A stretch of 64,000 nucleotides of DNA from Bacteroidaceae bacterium (GTDB lineage: Bacteria; Bacteroidota; Bacteroidia; Bacteroidales; Bacteroidaceae): NCBI GenBank assembly GCA_902362595.1, contig CABIXF010000010.1, positions 39,675 through 103,674 on the forward strand, in the 5' to 3' direction. A program made the translations under genes and the position numbers. Under the pieces are notes generated by a model, which was given only the letters and a program-made list of their open reading frames with translations, did not search any database and was not told where the DNA came from. Shown piece after piece: positions 35,612 through 43,852 of the stretch (within the stretch, counting starts at the first letter, position 1; the number at the start of each line of letters is the position of its first letter).

Positions 35612-35619
35612 TATTTTTG
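35612..35619 (+). promoter_or_regulatory. -7 box of the ECF sigma gene
   Basis: TATTTTTG matches TAnnTTTG, 40 bp before the ATG at 35660. No clear -33 element is seen. No second, self-recognised ECF promoter could be identified. Confidence 0.45.
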
Positions 35620-35659
35620 TACTCCTATCATTTACTAATCAAAGCACGATAAGCTGAAT

Positions 35660-36205
35660 ATGACAGAAGAAGAATTGGCATCGAAATGCAAGCTGGCAGA
35701 TAATCAGGCTCGCAAAGAGTTGTACGAGCTGTATGGCGGTTCGCTGATGGCTATTTGTCTTCGTTATATAGGAGACCGTGAGGCAGCGGAAGACGTGTTG
35801 CATGATGGCTTTATCCGTATCTTTCAGTCTATAGCTCAGTTTACTTATCAAGGAAAGGGCTCATTGAAGGCTTGGCTTTCGCGTGTGATGGTAAATGAGG
35901 CGTTGGGTTATTTGAGAAAACGCAACCAGTTATCGCAGCAAGAAGTTTTGATGGAACAGCTACCCGATACGGAGGAAACGGACGAGGGAATAGGAGATAT
36001 ACCTCAGAAAGTACTGATGAAAATGATTGCGGAACTGCCTGACGGATATCGCACGGTATTCAACTTATATGTGTTTGAGGATAAGAGTCACAAGGAAATT
36101 GCACAATTACTGGGAATTACGGAGCATACTTCTTCTTCCCAATTTTACCGTGCAAAGACTTTGTTGGCGAAAAAAATAAATGAATATAGAAAGAGCATAT
36201 TGTAG
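35660..36205 (+). CDS. ECF-type RNA polymerase sigma factor
   Basis: The 181-residue protein has sigma region 2 (LYELYGGSLMAICLRYIGDREAAEDVLHDGF is its span) and region 4 (LPDGYRTVFNLYVFEDKSHKEIAQLLGITE, ending in EHTSSSQFYRAK). It has the small ECF architecture without region 3. It is three bases upstream of a gene for a membrane protein that probably acts as its partner or regulator. There is no TonB-receptor or FecR-like gene nearby, so it is not the usual nutrient-uptake sigma/anti-sigma set. Confidence 0.92.
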   Translation: MTEEELASKCKLADNQARKELYELYGGSLMAICLRYIGDREAAEDVLHDGFIRIFQSIAQFTYQGKGSLKAWLSRVMVNEALGYLRKRNQLSQQEVLMEQLPDTEETDEGIGDIPQKVLMKMIAELPDGYRTVFNLYVFEDKSHKEIAQLLGITEHTSSSQFYRAKTLLAKKINEYRKSIL

Positions 36206-36208
36206 GCA

Positions 36209-37504
36209 ATGAAGAATGAGGAAAAATGGATAAATAATTTGCGTAGTCAAATGGAAGATTATTCTGAACCTCTTCCCGACGGGCTTTGGGATAAACTGGA
36301 GACGGAGTTGGAGGAACAGAATAAGCCGAAAGTGATTCCTTTATGGAGACGCTGGCAGGCAGCAGCTGCTGTGCTGATTTTGTTGGTGTCTTCACTTACA
36401 TATTGGTTTTGGTCGTCTCCGGAAGCCGACTTCCAGAATCAGCAATTGGCGGTGGAGGTAAAAGATACCCCTTTGCCTGAGAATCGTCCGATTCAGGACC
36501 AGGTAACAGCCGAGGTTGCTATGCCGGGAAAGTCAGAACCGGAAATGAAGCTTACTGCAAGTACTGATGTCGTTTTGGAACAGGCCGTACGGAAGGTGTC
36601 GGTCGAAGAAGAGAAAACGGATGAGGTGATTGTGGAAGAACCGGAAAAGGAAGAATCGAAAACGATAAAAAATGAAACGCTGACAGAAACAGCGGATACG
36701 CAGGTTCAGCAAAAGAAGAGATTACGTGCGAGTCGGGAGGCAGACCGGGAACGCATGAAGCAGAATGCGGAAGAAGCAAAGAGCAAATCAACGCGGTCTT
36801 CCGGATTTTCACTGGGAGTTGGAGCTGGAAATACACCTTACGGTTCTTTGAGTACTTTCGATGGAATGGGGAGTTTTGTGGCACGGTCGGCTTATTATGT
36901 TTCTTCAGACTTGAATATGGCTCCGGTAAATAACGGAGGACTGGCATACAGTCAAATTTTATTGGAGAATGCAGCACAGAGTCCACAGACAAGTGTCAAG
37001 CATCACATGCCGGTAACAATAGGTTTCTCATTGGACTGGAATCTGGATAAGAACTGGACATTGGAAACAGGATTGAATTATACATTACTCTCTTCTGATA
37101 TCCGTTCGGGTTCCAAGTCATACGTGGAAGAAACGCAGAAATTGCATTATGTGGGAATTCCATTGAAGATACGTCGTTCTATCTGGCAGAACAGGTGGTT
37201 CTCGGTATATGCTTCTGTGGGAGGGGCTGTAGAGAAATGTGTGTCTGGAAGGTTGGAATCGGTTACCGTAACCAATGGGGGAAACCGTACGTCGGAACGT
37301 ACATCGCTGGAGGTGGATCCTTTGCAGTGGTCTGTGGCAGCTGCTGCAGGAGCACAGGTCAATTTTACTTCCCGATTGGGGTTGTATTTGGAACCTGGAG
37401 TAGCTTATTACTTTGATGACCATAGTGGCGTAGAAACCATTCGGAAGGAACATCCTTTCAATTTCAATCTGCAGTTAGGGCTTCGTTTCCATGTGATAAA
37501 ATAA
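36209..37504 (+). CDS. sigma-linked protein with cytoplasmic N-terminus, one membrane helix and beta-barrel-like C-terminus
   Basis: In this 431-residue protein, residues 1-45 are charged and cytoplasmic-like (EEKWINNLRSQMEDYSEPLP). Residues 50-68 form one hydrophobic helix. Residues 70-195 are a charged, low-complexity linker. Residues 195-431 show alternating amphipathic strands typical of a small outer-membrane barrel (TIGFSLDWNLDKNWTLETGL, LYLEPGVAYYFDD, LQLGLRFHVIK). The N-terminus may act as anti-sigma for the gene three bases upstream. A barrel attached to an inner-membrane helix would have to span the periplasm. Confidence 0.7.
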   Translation: MKNEEKWINNLRSQMEDYSEPLPDGLWDKLETELEEQNKPKVIPLWRRWQAAAAVLILLVSSLTYWFWSSPEADFQNQQLAVEVKDTPLPENRPIQDQVTAEVAMPGKSEPEMKLTASTDVVLEQAVRKVSVEEEKTDEVIVEEPEKEESKTIKNETLTETADTQVQQKKRLRASREADRERMKQNAEEAKSKSTRSSGFSLGVGAGNTPYGSLSTFDGMGSFVARSAYYVSSDLNMAPVNNGGLAYSQILLENAAQSPQTSVKHHMPVTIGFSLDWNLDKNWTLETGLNYTLLSSDIRSGSKSYVEETQKLHYVGIPLKIRRSIWQNRWFSVYASVGGAVEKCVSGRLESVTVTNGGNRTSERTSLEVDPLQWSVAAAAGAQVNFTSRLGLYLEPGVAYYFDDHSGVETIRKEHPFNFNLQLGLRFHVIK

Positions 37505-37541
37505 ATTTTTCTGCCGATAGGTGCCCATAAGAAAATATGCT

Positions 37542-37549
37542 TATCTTTG
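37542..37549 (+). promoter_or_regulatory. -7 box of the rpe-comEC promoter
   Basis: TATCTTTG matches TAnnTTTG. Transcription would begin near 37556, which leaves too short a leader for the ATG at 37565 and favours the ATG at 37577. Confidence 0.5.
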
Positions 37550-37576
37550 TTGTGATAAGTATTTATGAACATTATT

Positions 37577-38236
37577 ATGGCGAAAGAGATTAAGATAGCT
37601 CCATCTTTGCTTTCTGCGAATTTTGCAGATTTGAGAAGTGACCTGGAAAAAATCAATCGAAGCGAAGCTGATTGGCTGCACTTGGATATTATGGATGGTG
37701 TATTTGTTCCCAATATATCATTTGGCTTCCCGGTATTGAAATATGTGGCAGAGTTGAGTGAGAAACCACTGGATGTACATCTGATGATTGTGCAGCCGGA
37801 AAAGTTCATTCCAGAAGTGAAAGCATTGGGAGCAATGATGATGAATGTGCATTATGAGGCATGTACGCATTTACACCGGGTTGTCCAGCAGATTAAGGAG
37901 AGTGGAATGAAAGCGGGGGTGACCTTAAATCCTTCTACTCCGGTGGCCATGCTGGAAGATATTATCACGGAGGTGGATATGGTGTTGTTGATGAGCGTGA
38001 ATCCAGGGTTTGGAGGACAGAAGTTCATTCCCAATACGTTGAAAAAGGTGAGACAATTGCGTGAACTGATAGCTCGTACGGGTTCTTCAGCATGTATTGA
38101 AGTGGACGGAGGAGTGAACATGCAGACGGCACCGTTGTTGGCAGAGGCAGGAGTGGATGTGCTGGTGGCGGGTAATGCTGTGTTTAAAGCTTCGGATATG
38201 TTGCAGATGATTCATCAACTGAAATATGTGAAATAG
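37577..38236 (+). CDS. rpe: ribulose-phosphate 3-epimerase
   Basis: The 219-residue TIM-barrel enzyme interconverts ribulose 5-phosphate and xylulose 5-phosphate in the pentose phosphate pathway. It has IAPSLLSANFADL, the metal-site histidine and aspartate in HLDIMDGVFVPNI, DVHLMI, MSVNPGFGGQKF and the phosphate-binding EVDGGVN. An in-frame ATG four codons earlier (37565) is possible but lies close to the inferred transcript start. Its TAG stop abuts the GTG start of comEC. Confidence 0.95.
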   Translation: MAKEIKIAPSLLSANFADLRSDLEKINRSEADWLHLDIMDGVFVPNISFGFPVLKYVAELSEKPLDVHLMIVQPEKFIPEVKALGAMMMNVHYEACTHLHRVVQQIKESGMKAGVTLNPSTPVAMLEDIITEVDMVLLMSVNPGFGGQKFIPNTLKKVRQLRELIARTGSSACIEVDGGVNMQTAPLLAEAGVDVLVAGNAVFKASDMLQMIHQLKYVK

Positions 38237-40213
38237 GTGCAAGAAACCACATCCCTTTGGAGGACTTATCCATTGTTCCGGTTGACTGTTTGTATGGCAG
38301 CCGGAATTTTTTTATTCGATATATATTTGTCGAAAGGGGAGGAATGGCCTGTGGCGGGGGTGTTTTTTGTGTTTCTCTTTTTATGCGCATGTCTCGCTTT
38401 TTATCTCCGCGCTTGGAAACAACGTTGGGTTTTCGGCTTTTTAGCAGGCAGTGCTTTTTTTCTATGGGGTGGCCTGCGGGTGTGGCAGGAACGTACATTT
38501 GTGACTTACCAATGGGGAGAAAATCCGAAAGTATATCGGGGTATTGTACAGACAGTTCCGGAAAAACGTGGGAAAACTTTTCGTGCAGAAGTCTATGTGA
38601 CAGATGAATATGTCGGAAACGGAAAACTGAAACAAGTGGGTCGGACCATTTTGCTTTCTTGGATGCCTGATTCTTTGCAAAAGTCGTTATCTTGTGGAGA
38701 TAATCTTTGTTTTTATGCTCGGGTGACTCGTCCTTTTTCAGAAAAGAAACTGACCGGATTTGACTATGCGGATTATTTATTGCGGAAGGGTATCAGTGGA
38801 ACGGCATTGGCCTATGCTGGACATTGGCATCGTTTGAACAAGAAATCGTCGCTGGATTTGCTTCAGCAGGCCAGGTTGTGCCAGCAGAAGGTGGTGGAGA
38901 TTTACCGGAACTGGCCCTTGGACGAAGAGGTACGGTCGGTGGTTTCTGCATTGACCATAGGTGATAAAAGTGAATTGACTGCTGAACTGAAAGAGGTCTA
39001 CAGTGCGGCAGGAGCCAGCCATGTACTGGCTTTATCAGGATTGCATATAGGGATTCTTTCCGGTCTACTTTGTGTTTTTCTTTATCCGCTTACTTATCTA
39101 CGGCATGGGCGCAGATTATTGTCTGTATGTGTCATTCTTTTGTTATGGGGATTTGCTTATGTGTCCGGACTGAGTGCATCGGTCGTTCGTGCCGTGGTGA
39201 TGTGTAGTTTGTATGTACTGGGTTCCTTTTTTTCAGAAGAACGTTTTGCAGGAATTCATTCATTGGTGCTGTCGGCTTTCCTGATGTTGGCCTATAATCC
39301 TTTTTACCTTTTTGATGTCAGCTTTCAGTTGTCGTTTGCCGCAGTAAGTTCTATTCTGGCATTTTATCCGTTGTGTGTCCGGCTTCTTACTGTGAAGAAT
39401 CGTCTGCTTCGTTATCTTTGGACGTTGTTGTGTGTATCTTTTTCGGCCCAACTGGGAACTTTTCCTTTTGTATTGGTTTATTTCGGTTCGTTTCCGACGT
39501 ATTTTTTGTTGGCTAATTTGGTCGTTTCTCCATTGGCCGTGTGTATCTTTTCACTTGCATTGGCAGCCTTGTTTTTTTCTTCTGTTCCTCTTTTGGGAAG
39601 TGGCCTGGTGCAATTGCTGAACACAGTTACTTCTGGATTGAATCAATGTATGTGGATCGTACAACAAATGTATGGTTCACAGATTACATCCATTTATTTG
39701 TCTGCATTCCAGGCTTTCTTGCTGATAGGGGTGTTGGTTTGTGTTTATCGATGCTGGCGTGTTGGAGCCGGAAGAAAGGCATACGATTGGTACCGGTTGT
39801 TGCTGGTTTGTCAGTTCTTTGTATTAGCTTGTTGGGTAAGGCAGCTGCAACCTACACCGACCTGTTTGTCCTTTTTCCGTTCGGAGGTCTATACCAGTCA
39901 GGGGCAGGATGTGTCGACCCATACTTCTGATTCCGGCTTGATGCAAATTGGGAACATTCGTGTAGGACTTTTGGATGATGACAGGTGGAGTACCTGTAGG
40001 GCCTCTTGGCGTTTGCCTTTGGACTATGCGTATATTTGTCGTGGTTTTAAGGGAAACCTTACTCGATTGAATGAACTTTTCGAAATTCATCAGGTTATTT
40101 TGGATGCGTCCCTGAGTAGCGGTTATCGGGAAAGACTGATAAAAGAATGTCAATTACTTAAAATATCTTATACCGACCTTTCTGTTTGTGGTTCTTACTC
40201 TGTTGTTCTGTAG
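38237..40213 (+). CDS. ComEC/Rec2-family DNA-uptake channel protein
   Basis: The 658-residue membrane protein is predicted to carry single-stranded DNA across the inner membrane. An N-terminal hydrophobic part and DUF4131-like soluble domain (about 30-190) precede the Competence domain (about 215-510; GASHVLALSGLHIGILSGLL, VSGLSASVVRAVVM). The usual C-terminal metallo-beta-lactamase domain is lacking; only about 110 residues follow, without an HxHxDH motif. The start is GTG, directly after the rpe stop codon, so translation is probably coupled. Confidence 0.85.
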   Translation: MQETTSLWRTYPLFRLTVCMAAGIFLFDIYLSKGEEWPVAGVFFVFLFLCACLAFYLRAWKQRWVFGFLAGSAFFLWGGLRVWQERTFVTYQWGENPKVYRGIVQTVPEKRGKTFRAEVYVTDEYVGNGKLKQVGRTILLSWMPDSLQKSLSCGDNLCFYARVTRPFSEKKLTGFDYADYLLRKGISGTALAYAGHWHRLNKKSSLDLLQQARLCQQKVVEIYRNWPLDEEVRSVVSALTIGDKSELTAELKEVYSAAGASHVLALSGLHIGILSGLLCVFLYPLTYLRHGRRLLSVCVILLLWGFAYVSGLSASVVRAVVMCSLYVLGSFFSEERFAGIHSLVLSAFLMLAYNPFYLFDVSFQLSFAAVSSILAFYPLCVRLLTVKNRLLRYLWTLLCVSFSAQLGTFPFVLVYFGSFPTYFLLANLVVSPLAVCIFSLALAALFFSSVPLLGSGLVQLLNTVTSGLNQCMWIVQQMYGSQITSIYLSAFQAFLLIGVLVCVYRCWRVGAGRKAYDWYRLLLVCQFFVLACWVRQLQPTPTCLSFFRSEVYTSQGQDVSTHTSDSGLMQIGNIRVGLLDDDRWSTCRASWRLPLDYAYICRGFKGNLTRLNELFEIHQVILDASLSSGYRERLIKECQLLKISYTDLSVCGSYSVVL

Positions 40214-40231
40214 TATGTAAAAATAAATTTG

Positions 40232-40239
40232 TACTTTTG
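40232..40239 (+). promoter_or_regulatory. -7 box upstream of the DHH phosphoesterase gene
   Basis: TACTTTTG matches TAnnTTTG, 35 bp before the ATG at 40275. The -33 region (TTCTG near 40207) is degenerate. Confidence 0.5.
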
Positions 40240-40274
40240 CTCCTTTCAAAAAGTGTAAGTTTAAGAAAAAGAAT

Positions 40275-41312
40275 ATGTTGTCAAAAGTGATTCTTCAGGC
40301 CCACATCGATAAGGTTGAGACTTATTTCGACCGGGCTGATAAAATAGTGATTGTGACTCACGTTTCTCCCGACGGAGATGCGTTGGGTTCATCGCTTGGA
40401 TTATACCATTTTCTGTCGGTACAGGGTAAGACGGTAAACGTCATTGTACCGAATGCCTTCCCTGATTTTCTGCGTTGGATGCCAGGTGCAAAAGATATTA
40501 TCCGTTATGATAAGTATGCGGAGTTTGCTGATAAACTGATTACGGAAGCGGAGGTGATTTGTTGCTTGGATTTTAATGCTTTGTCGCGCATTGACCAGAT
40601 GGCTGATGTGGTAAGAAATGCTCCTGGACGTAAAGTGATGATAGATCATCATCTGAATCCGGAACCTTTCTGCCGGGTGACAATCTCACATCCGGAAATA
40701 TCGTCTACTTCTGAACTTATTTTTCGCTTGATTTGTCGGCTAGGTTGCTTTGATGATATTACGTTGGAAGGAGCGGAATGTATTTATACCGGTATGATGA
40801 CCGATACCGGTGGATTCACCTATAATTCCAATAATCGGGAGATTTATTTCATTATCAGTGAATTACTTTCGAAAGGAATTGATAAAGACGAAATTTACCG
40901 CAAGGTATTCAATACCTATTCGGAAGGACGTCTGCGGTTGATGGGGTATGTGCTCTATGAGAAAATGCAGGTATATCCGCAGTTTCGTTCGGCATTGATT
41001 TGTTTGTCTAAAAATGAGCAAAGTAAATTTCAGTATGTGAAAGGGGATACGGAAGGTTTTGTCAATATGCCTCTTCAGATGAAAGGGATTTGTTTTTCTG
41101 TATTCTTGCGTGAGGATACGGATAAAAACATGATTAAAGTATCCCTCCGTTCTGTAGGAACATTTCCTTGCAACAAAGTGGCTGCCGAATTCTTTAACGG
41201 TGGCGGACATTTGAATGCTTCAGGAGGGGAATTCTATGGCACAATGGATGAAGCCATAGATTTGTTTAAACAGGCATTGGTGAAATACGAAAACCTGTTA
41301 TTGAAAAATTGA
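40275..41312 (+). CDS. DHH/DHHA1 phosphoesterase, NrnA-like (oligoribonuclease/pAp phosphatase)
   Basis: The 345-residue protein has the DHH-domain metal motifs VTHVSPDGDALGSSLGL, CCLDFNALSRID, MIDHHLNPEP and TGMMTDTGGF, and the DHHA1 motif FNGGGHLNASGG at the C-terminus. NrnA-type enzymes degrade nano-RNAs and 3'-phosphoadenosine-5'-phosphate; some relatives cleave pApA or c-di-AMP. Which of these is the main substrate cannot be told from the sequence. The length is normal for the family. Confidence 0.9.
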   Translation: MLSKVILQAHIDKVETYFDRADKIVIVTHVSPDGDALGSSLGLYHFLSVQGKTVNVIVPNAFPDFLRWMPGAKDIIRYDKYAEFADKLITEAEVICCLDFNALSRIDQMADVVRNAPGRKVMIDHHLNPEPFCRVTISHPEISSTSELIFRLICRLGCFDDITLEGAECIYTGMMTDTGGFTYNSNNREIYFIISELLSKGIDKDEIYRKVFNTYSEGRLRLMGYVLYEKMQVYPQFRSALICLSKNEQSKFQYVKGDTEGFVNMPLQMKGICFSVFLREDTDKNMIKVSLRSVGTFPCNKVAAEFFNGGGHLNASGGEFYGTMDEAIDLFKQALVKYENLLLKN

Positions 41313-41385
41313 TTTAAAATTTTATTCTTGAACAATATTAGACATAATTGGACAAAATAAGTGGGATGTTTTGGAGACATTTTAC

Positions 41386-41393
41386 TACATTTG
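41386..41393 (+). promoter_or_regulatory. -7 box of the DUF4827-like lipoprotein gene
   Basis: TACATTTG matches TAnnTTTG, 23 bp before the ATG at 41417. TTTG at 41370 is too close to serve as the -33 element. Confidence 0.45.
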
Positions 41394-41416
41394 CCTATGT
41401 AAATGATGCATGTAAC

Positions 41417-42085
41417 ATGAAAAAGAACTATTTGTTGTGGGCTGTGACGGGCCTGATAATGTGGACGCTGCAAAGCTGTAACAATGGGAAAACTTACGCC
41501 GAAATGAAGGAAGATGAAGCTGATGCCATTAATAAGTTTATTGTAGAGAACGACATCAAGGTCATTTCTGAGGCGGAGTTTGCGGCGCAGGATTCTACGA
41601 CGAAAGAAAATGAATATGTGCTGTTGGATGAAAGTGGAGTATATATGCATGTAGTCAATCGTGGTACTGGGAAGGAAGTGTTGGGAAACGGCACGTATGA
41701 TATGGTAGCCCGTTTTGTAGAAATAGCTCTTCAGACGAGAAGTGACTTGGGGATGACCGCCGGAGATACTTTGTTGGCAAACATGCATGTAGCCAATCCT
41801 TCTTATACGATTAATGGGGAGGATTTTAAGTTGACTATCAGTGGTGATTCTTATTCTGCTTCATTCACTCGGAGTGATAGTTACAGTATGTACGGCATGT
41901 ATGGTACAGTGGCTGTGCCATCAGGTTGGCTGATTCCGTTGCGCTATTTGAAACCGGGGCGTACGAATGATTCGGAGAAAATAGCGCGTGTGAAACTGAT
42001 TGTACCACATAGTGAGGGAACTTCTTCTGCCACACAGTCCGTATATCCGTGTTTTTATGAACTAACCTATAACATGACAAGATAA
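41417..42085 (+). CDS. DUF4827-like lipoprotein, FKBP-related
   Basis: The 222-residue protein has a lipoprotein signal (lipobox LQSC, about cysteine 21). A helical segment follows (KTYAEMKEDEADAINKFI) and then a beta-rich domain of about 150 residues (YVLLDESGVYMHVVNRGTGK, GWLIPLRYLKPGR). It resembles Bacteroidales proteins annotated DUF4827, distantly similar to FKBP-type isomerases. Isomerase activity is not demonstrated. The ATG at 41417 starts the signal sequence; the earlier start would place a hydrophilic stretch before it. glmM follows by 22 bp. Confidence 0.7.
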   Translation: MKKNYLLWAVTGLIMWTLQSCNNGKTYAEMKEDEADAINKFIVENDIKVISEAEFAAQDSTTKENEYVLLDESGVYMHVVNRGTGKEVLGNGTYDMVARFVEIALQTRSDLGMTAGDTLLANMHVANPSYTINGEDFKLTISGDSYSASFTRSDSYSMYGMYGTVAVPSGWLIPLRYLKPGRTNDSEKIARVKLIVPHSEGTSSATQSVYPCFYELTYNMTR

Positions 42086-42107
42086 CCTAAATAAAAACCT
42101 TTATTTT

Positions 42108-43496
42108 ATGACACTTATTAAATCTATTTCCGGTATTCGTGGTACTATAGGCGGCCATGCCGGTGAAGGACTGAATCCTTTGGACATCGTGAAATTCACT
42201 TCTGCTTATGCTACGTTGATTCGGAAAACGACTACCATCAAAACCAATAAGATTGTAGTAGGCCGTGATGCACGTATCTCTGGTGAGATGGTGAAGAATG
42301 TAGTTTGCGGTACCTTGATGGGAATGGGATTCGATGTGGTGAACATCGGTCTGGCTTCTACTCCGACAACCGAACTTGCAGTGACAATGGAAGGGGCTTG
42401 CGGTGGAATTATTCTGACTGCCAGTCACAATCCGAGACAATGGAATGCGTTGAAACTGTTGAATGAACATGGTGAATTCCTGAATGCAGCCGAAGGAAAC
42501 GAAGTATTGCGCATTGCAGCTGCAGAAGAATTTGAATTTGCAGATGTAGACCACATCGGTAAATATCGGGAAGACAATACATACAACCAGAAACACATTG
42601 ACAGTGTGCTGGCATTGAAGCTGGTGGACGTAGAAGCTATCCGTAAGGCTAATTTCCGTGTGGCTATCGATTGTGTGAACTCAGTTGGAGGTATCGTACT
42701 TCCTCAGTTGTTGGAACAGTTGGGCGTGCAGCATGTGGAAAAACTGTATTGCGAACCTACGGGTGATTTCCAGCACAATCCGGAACCGTTGGAAAAGAAT
42801 CTGGGCGACATCATGGGATTGATGAAGAAAGGTACTTGTGACGTGGCTTTCGTAGTAGACCCGGATGTGGATCGCTTGGCTATTATCTGTGAGAATGGAG
42901 CGATGTATGGAGAAGAGTATACGTTGGTCACTGTAGCGGATTATGTGTTGAAACACACTCCGGGCAATACGGTATCTAACTTGAGTTCTACCCGTGCGTT
43001 GCGTGATGTGACTCGCAAATATGGCATGGAATACAATGCTTCTGCGGTAGGTGAAGTGAATGTGGTTGCCAAGATGAAAGCAACACATGCCGTGATTGGT
43101 GGAGAAGGAAACGGTGGAGTAATCTATCCGGAATCTCATTACGGACGGGATGCTTTGGTAGGTATCGCTTTGTTCCTGAGCCATCTGGCACACGAAGGAA
43201 AGAAGGTAAGTGAGTTGCGTGCTACTTATCCGAACTATTTCATTGCCAAGAACCGTATTGACTTGACTCCGGAAACAGATGTAGACGCCATTCTGGCGAA
43301 GGTGAAGGAATTGTACAAGAATGAAGAAATCAATGATATCGACGGAGTGAAGATTGATTTCCCGGACAAGTGGGTACACCTCCGCAAGAGTAATACAGAA
43401 CCGATTATCCGTGTGTATTCAGAAGCTTCTACCATGGAAGCGGCAGAGGAATTGGGTAAGCAGATTATGGATATCGTGTATAGCTTGGCCAAATAA
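42108..43496 (+). CDS. glmM: phosphoglucosamine mutase (phosphohexomutase family)
   Basis: The 462-residue enzyme has the active-site serine loop GGIILTASHNPRQWNALKLL, the magnesium loop VDPDVDRLA, the sugar-binding loop GEGNGGVIYPESHYGRDALVG and the phosphate loop RKSNTEPIIRVY. It is predicted to convert glucosamine 6-phosphate to glucosamine 1-phosphate for UDP-GlcNAc synthesis. Phosphomannomutase activity cannot be excluded, because the Bacteroidetes enzymes of this group are annotated both ways. Confidence 0.88.
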   Translation: MTLIKSISGIRGTIGGHAGEGLNPLDIVKFTSAYATLIRKTTTIKTNKIVVGRDARISGEMVKNVVCGTLMGMGFDVVNIGLASTPTTELAVTMEGACGGIILTASHNPRQWNALKLLNEHGEFLNAAEGNEVLRIAAAEEFEFADVDHIGKYREDNTYNQKHIDSVLALKLVDVEAIRKANFRVAIDCVNSVGGIVLPQLLEQLGVQHVEKLYCEPTGDFQHNPEPLEKNLGDIMGLMKKGTCDVAFVVDPDVDRLAIICENGAMYGEEYTLVTVADYVLKHTPGNTVSNLSSTRALRDVTRKYGMEYNASAVGEVNVVAKMKATHAVIGGEGNGGVIYPESHYGRDALVGIALFLSHLAHEGKKVSELRATYPNYFIAKNRIDLTPETDVDAILAKVKELYKNEEINDIDGVKIDFPDKWVHLRKSNTEPIIRVYSEASTMEAAEELGKQIMDIVYSLAK

Positions 43497-43538
43497 GTAG
43501 CTTTATACGTCTATATAAGTAATAAGAGTAATAAGAGG

Positions 43539-43590
43539 AATCCCGGAATGAGGTGGAAATGGTACTTCTGCCTTATTCTGGGATTTTTTT
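43539..43590 (+). terminator. terminator after glmM
   Basis: Arms at 43539-43553 (AATCCCGGAATGAGG) and 43571-43585 (CCTTATTCTGGGATT) form a 15-bp stem with two G-U pairs, followed by a T run. It begins 42 bp after the stop codon. Confidence 0.85.
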
Positions 43591-43627
43591 GTGACTTTGA
43601 ATGAATAAGAAGTTGTTTGGTGTGATT

Positions 43628-43777
43628 TTATTCTTTTTCCAGCGTGATTTGAGGGATGGGTTGGGAGTGTGATTTTTCATTGTTTTCCGTCGGACGGGAA
43701 TCTGACTCGTTTTCCTGAGGAAAGTCCGGAAGGAACAACGCGTAAAAGAAAGGAAGAATTACTTTTTGAGTTTCCAT
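43628..43777 (-). CDS. possible 49-residue small protein downstream of hemW
   Basis: An ATG-initiated frame on the minus strand encodes METQKVILPFFYALFLPDF, then a Glu/Asn/Ser/Pro-rich tail ending in TLEKE. It lies 75 bp after hemW on the same strand, in a 356-bp gap that is otherwise occupied only by the glmM terminator. There is no exact -7 box (GAAATGTA at the right place differs by one base) and no recognisable family. It may be a chance frame. Confidence 0.3.
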   Translation of the reverse strand: METQKVILPFFYALFLPDFPQENESDSRPTENNEKSHSQPIPQITLEKE

Positions 43778-43852
43778 GACATTTGTTTTTAGGGGTTTGT
43801 TATGAAAACGCAGAAATGTAGTAAATCCCCTACGTAGAAATTGTTAAAAAAT

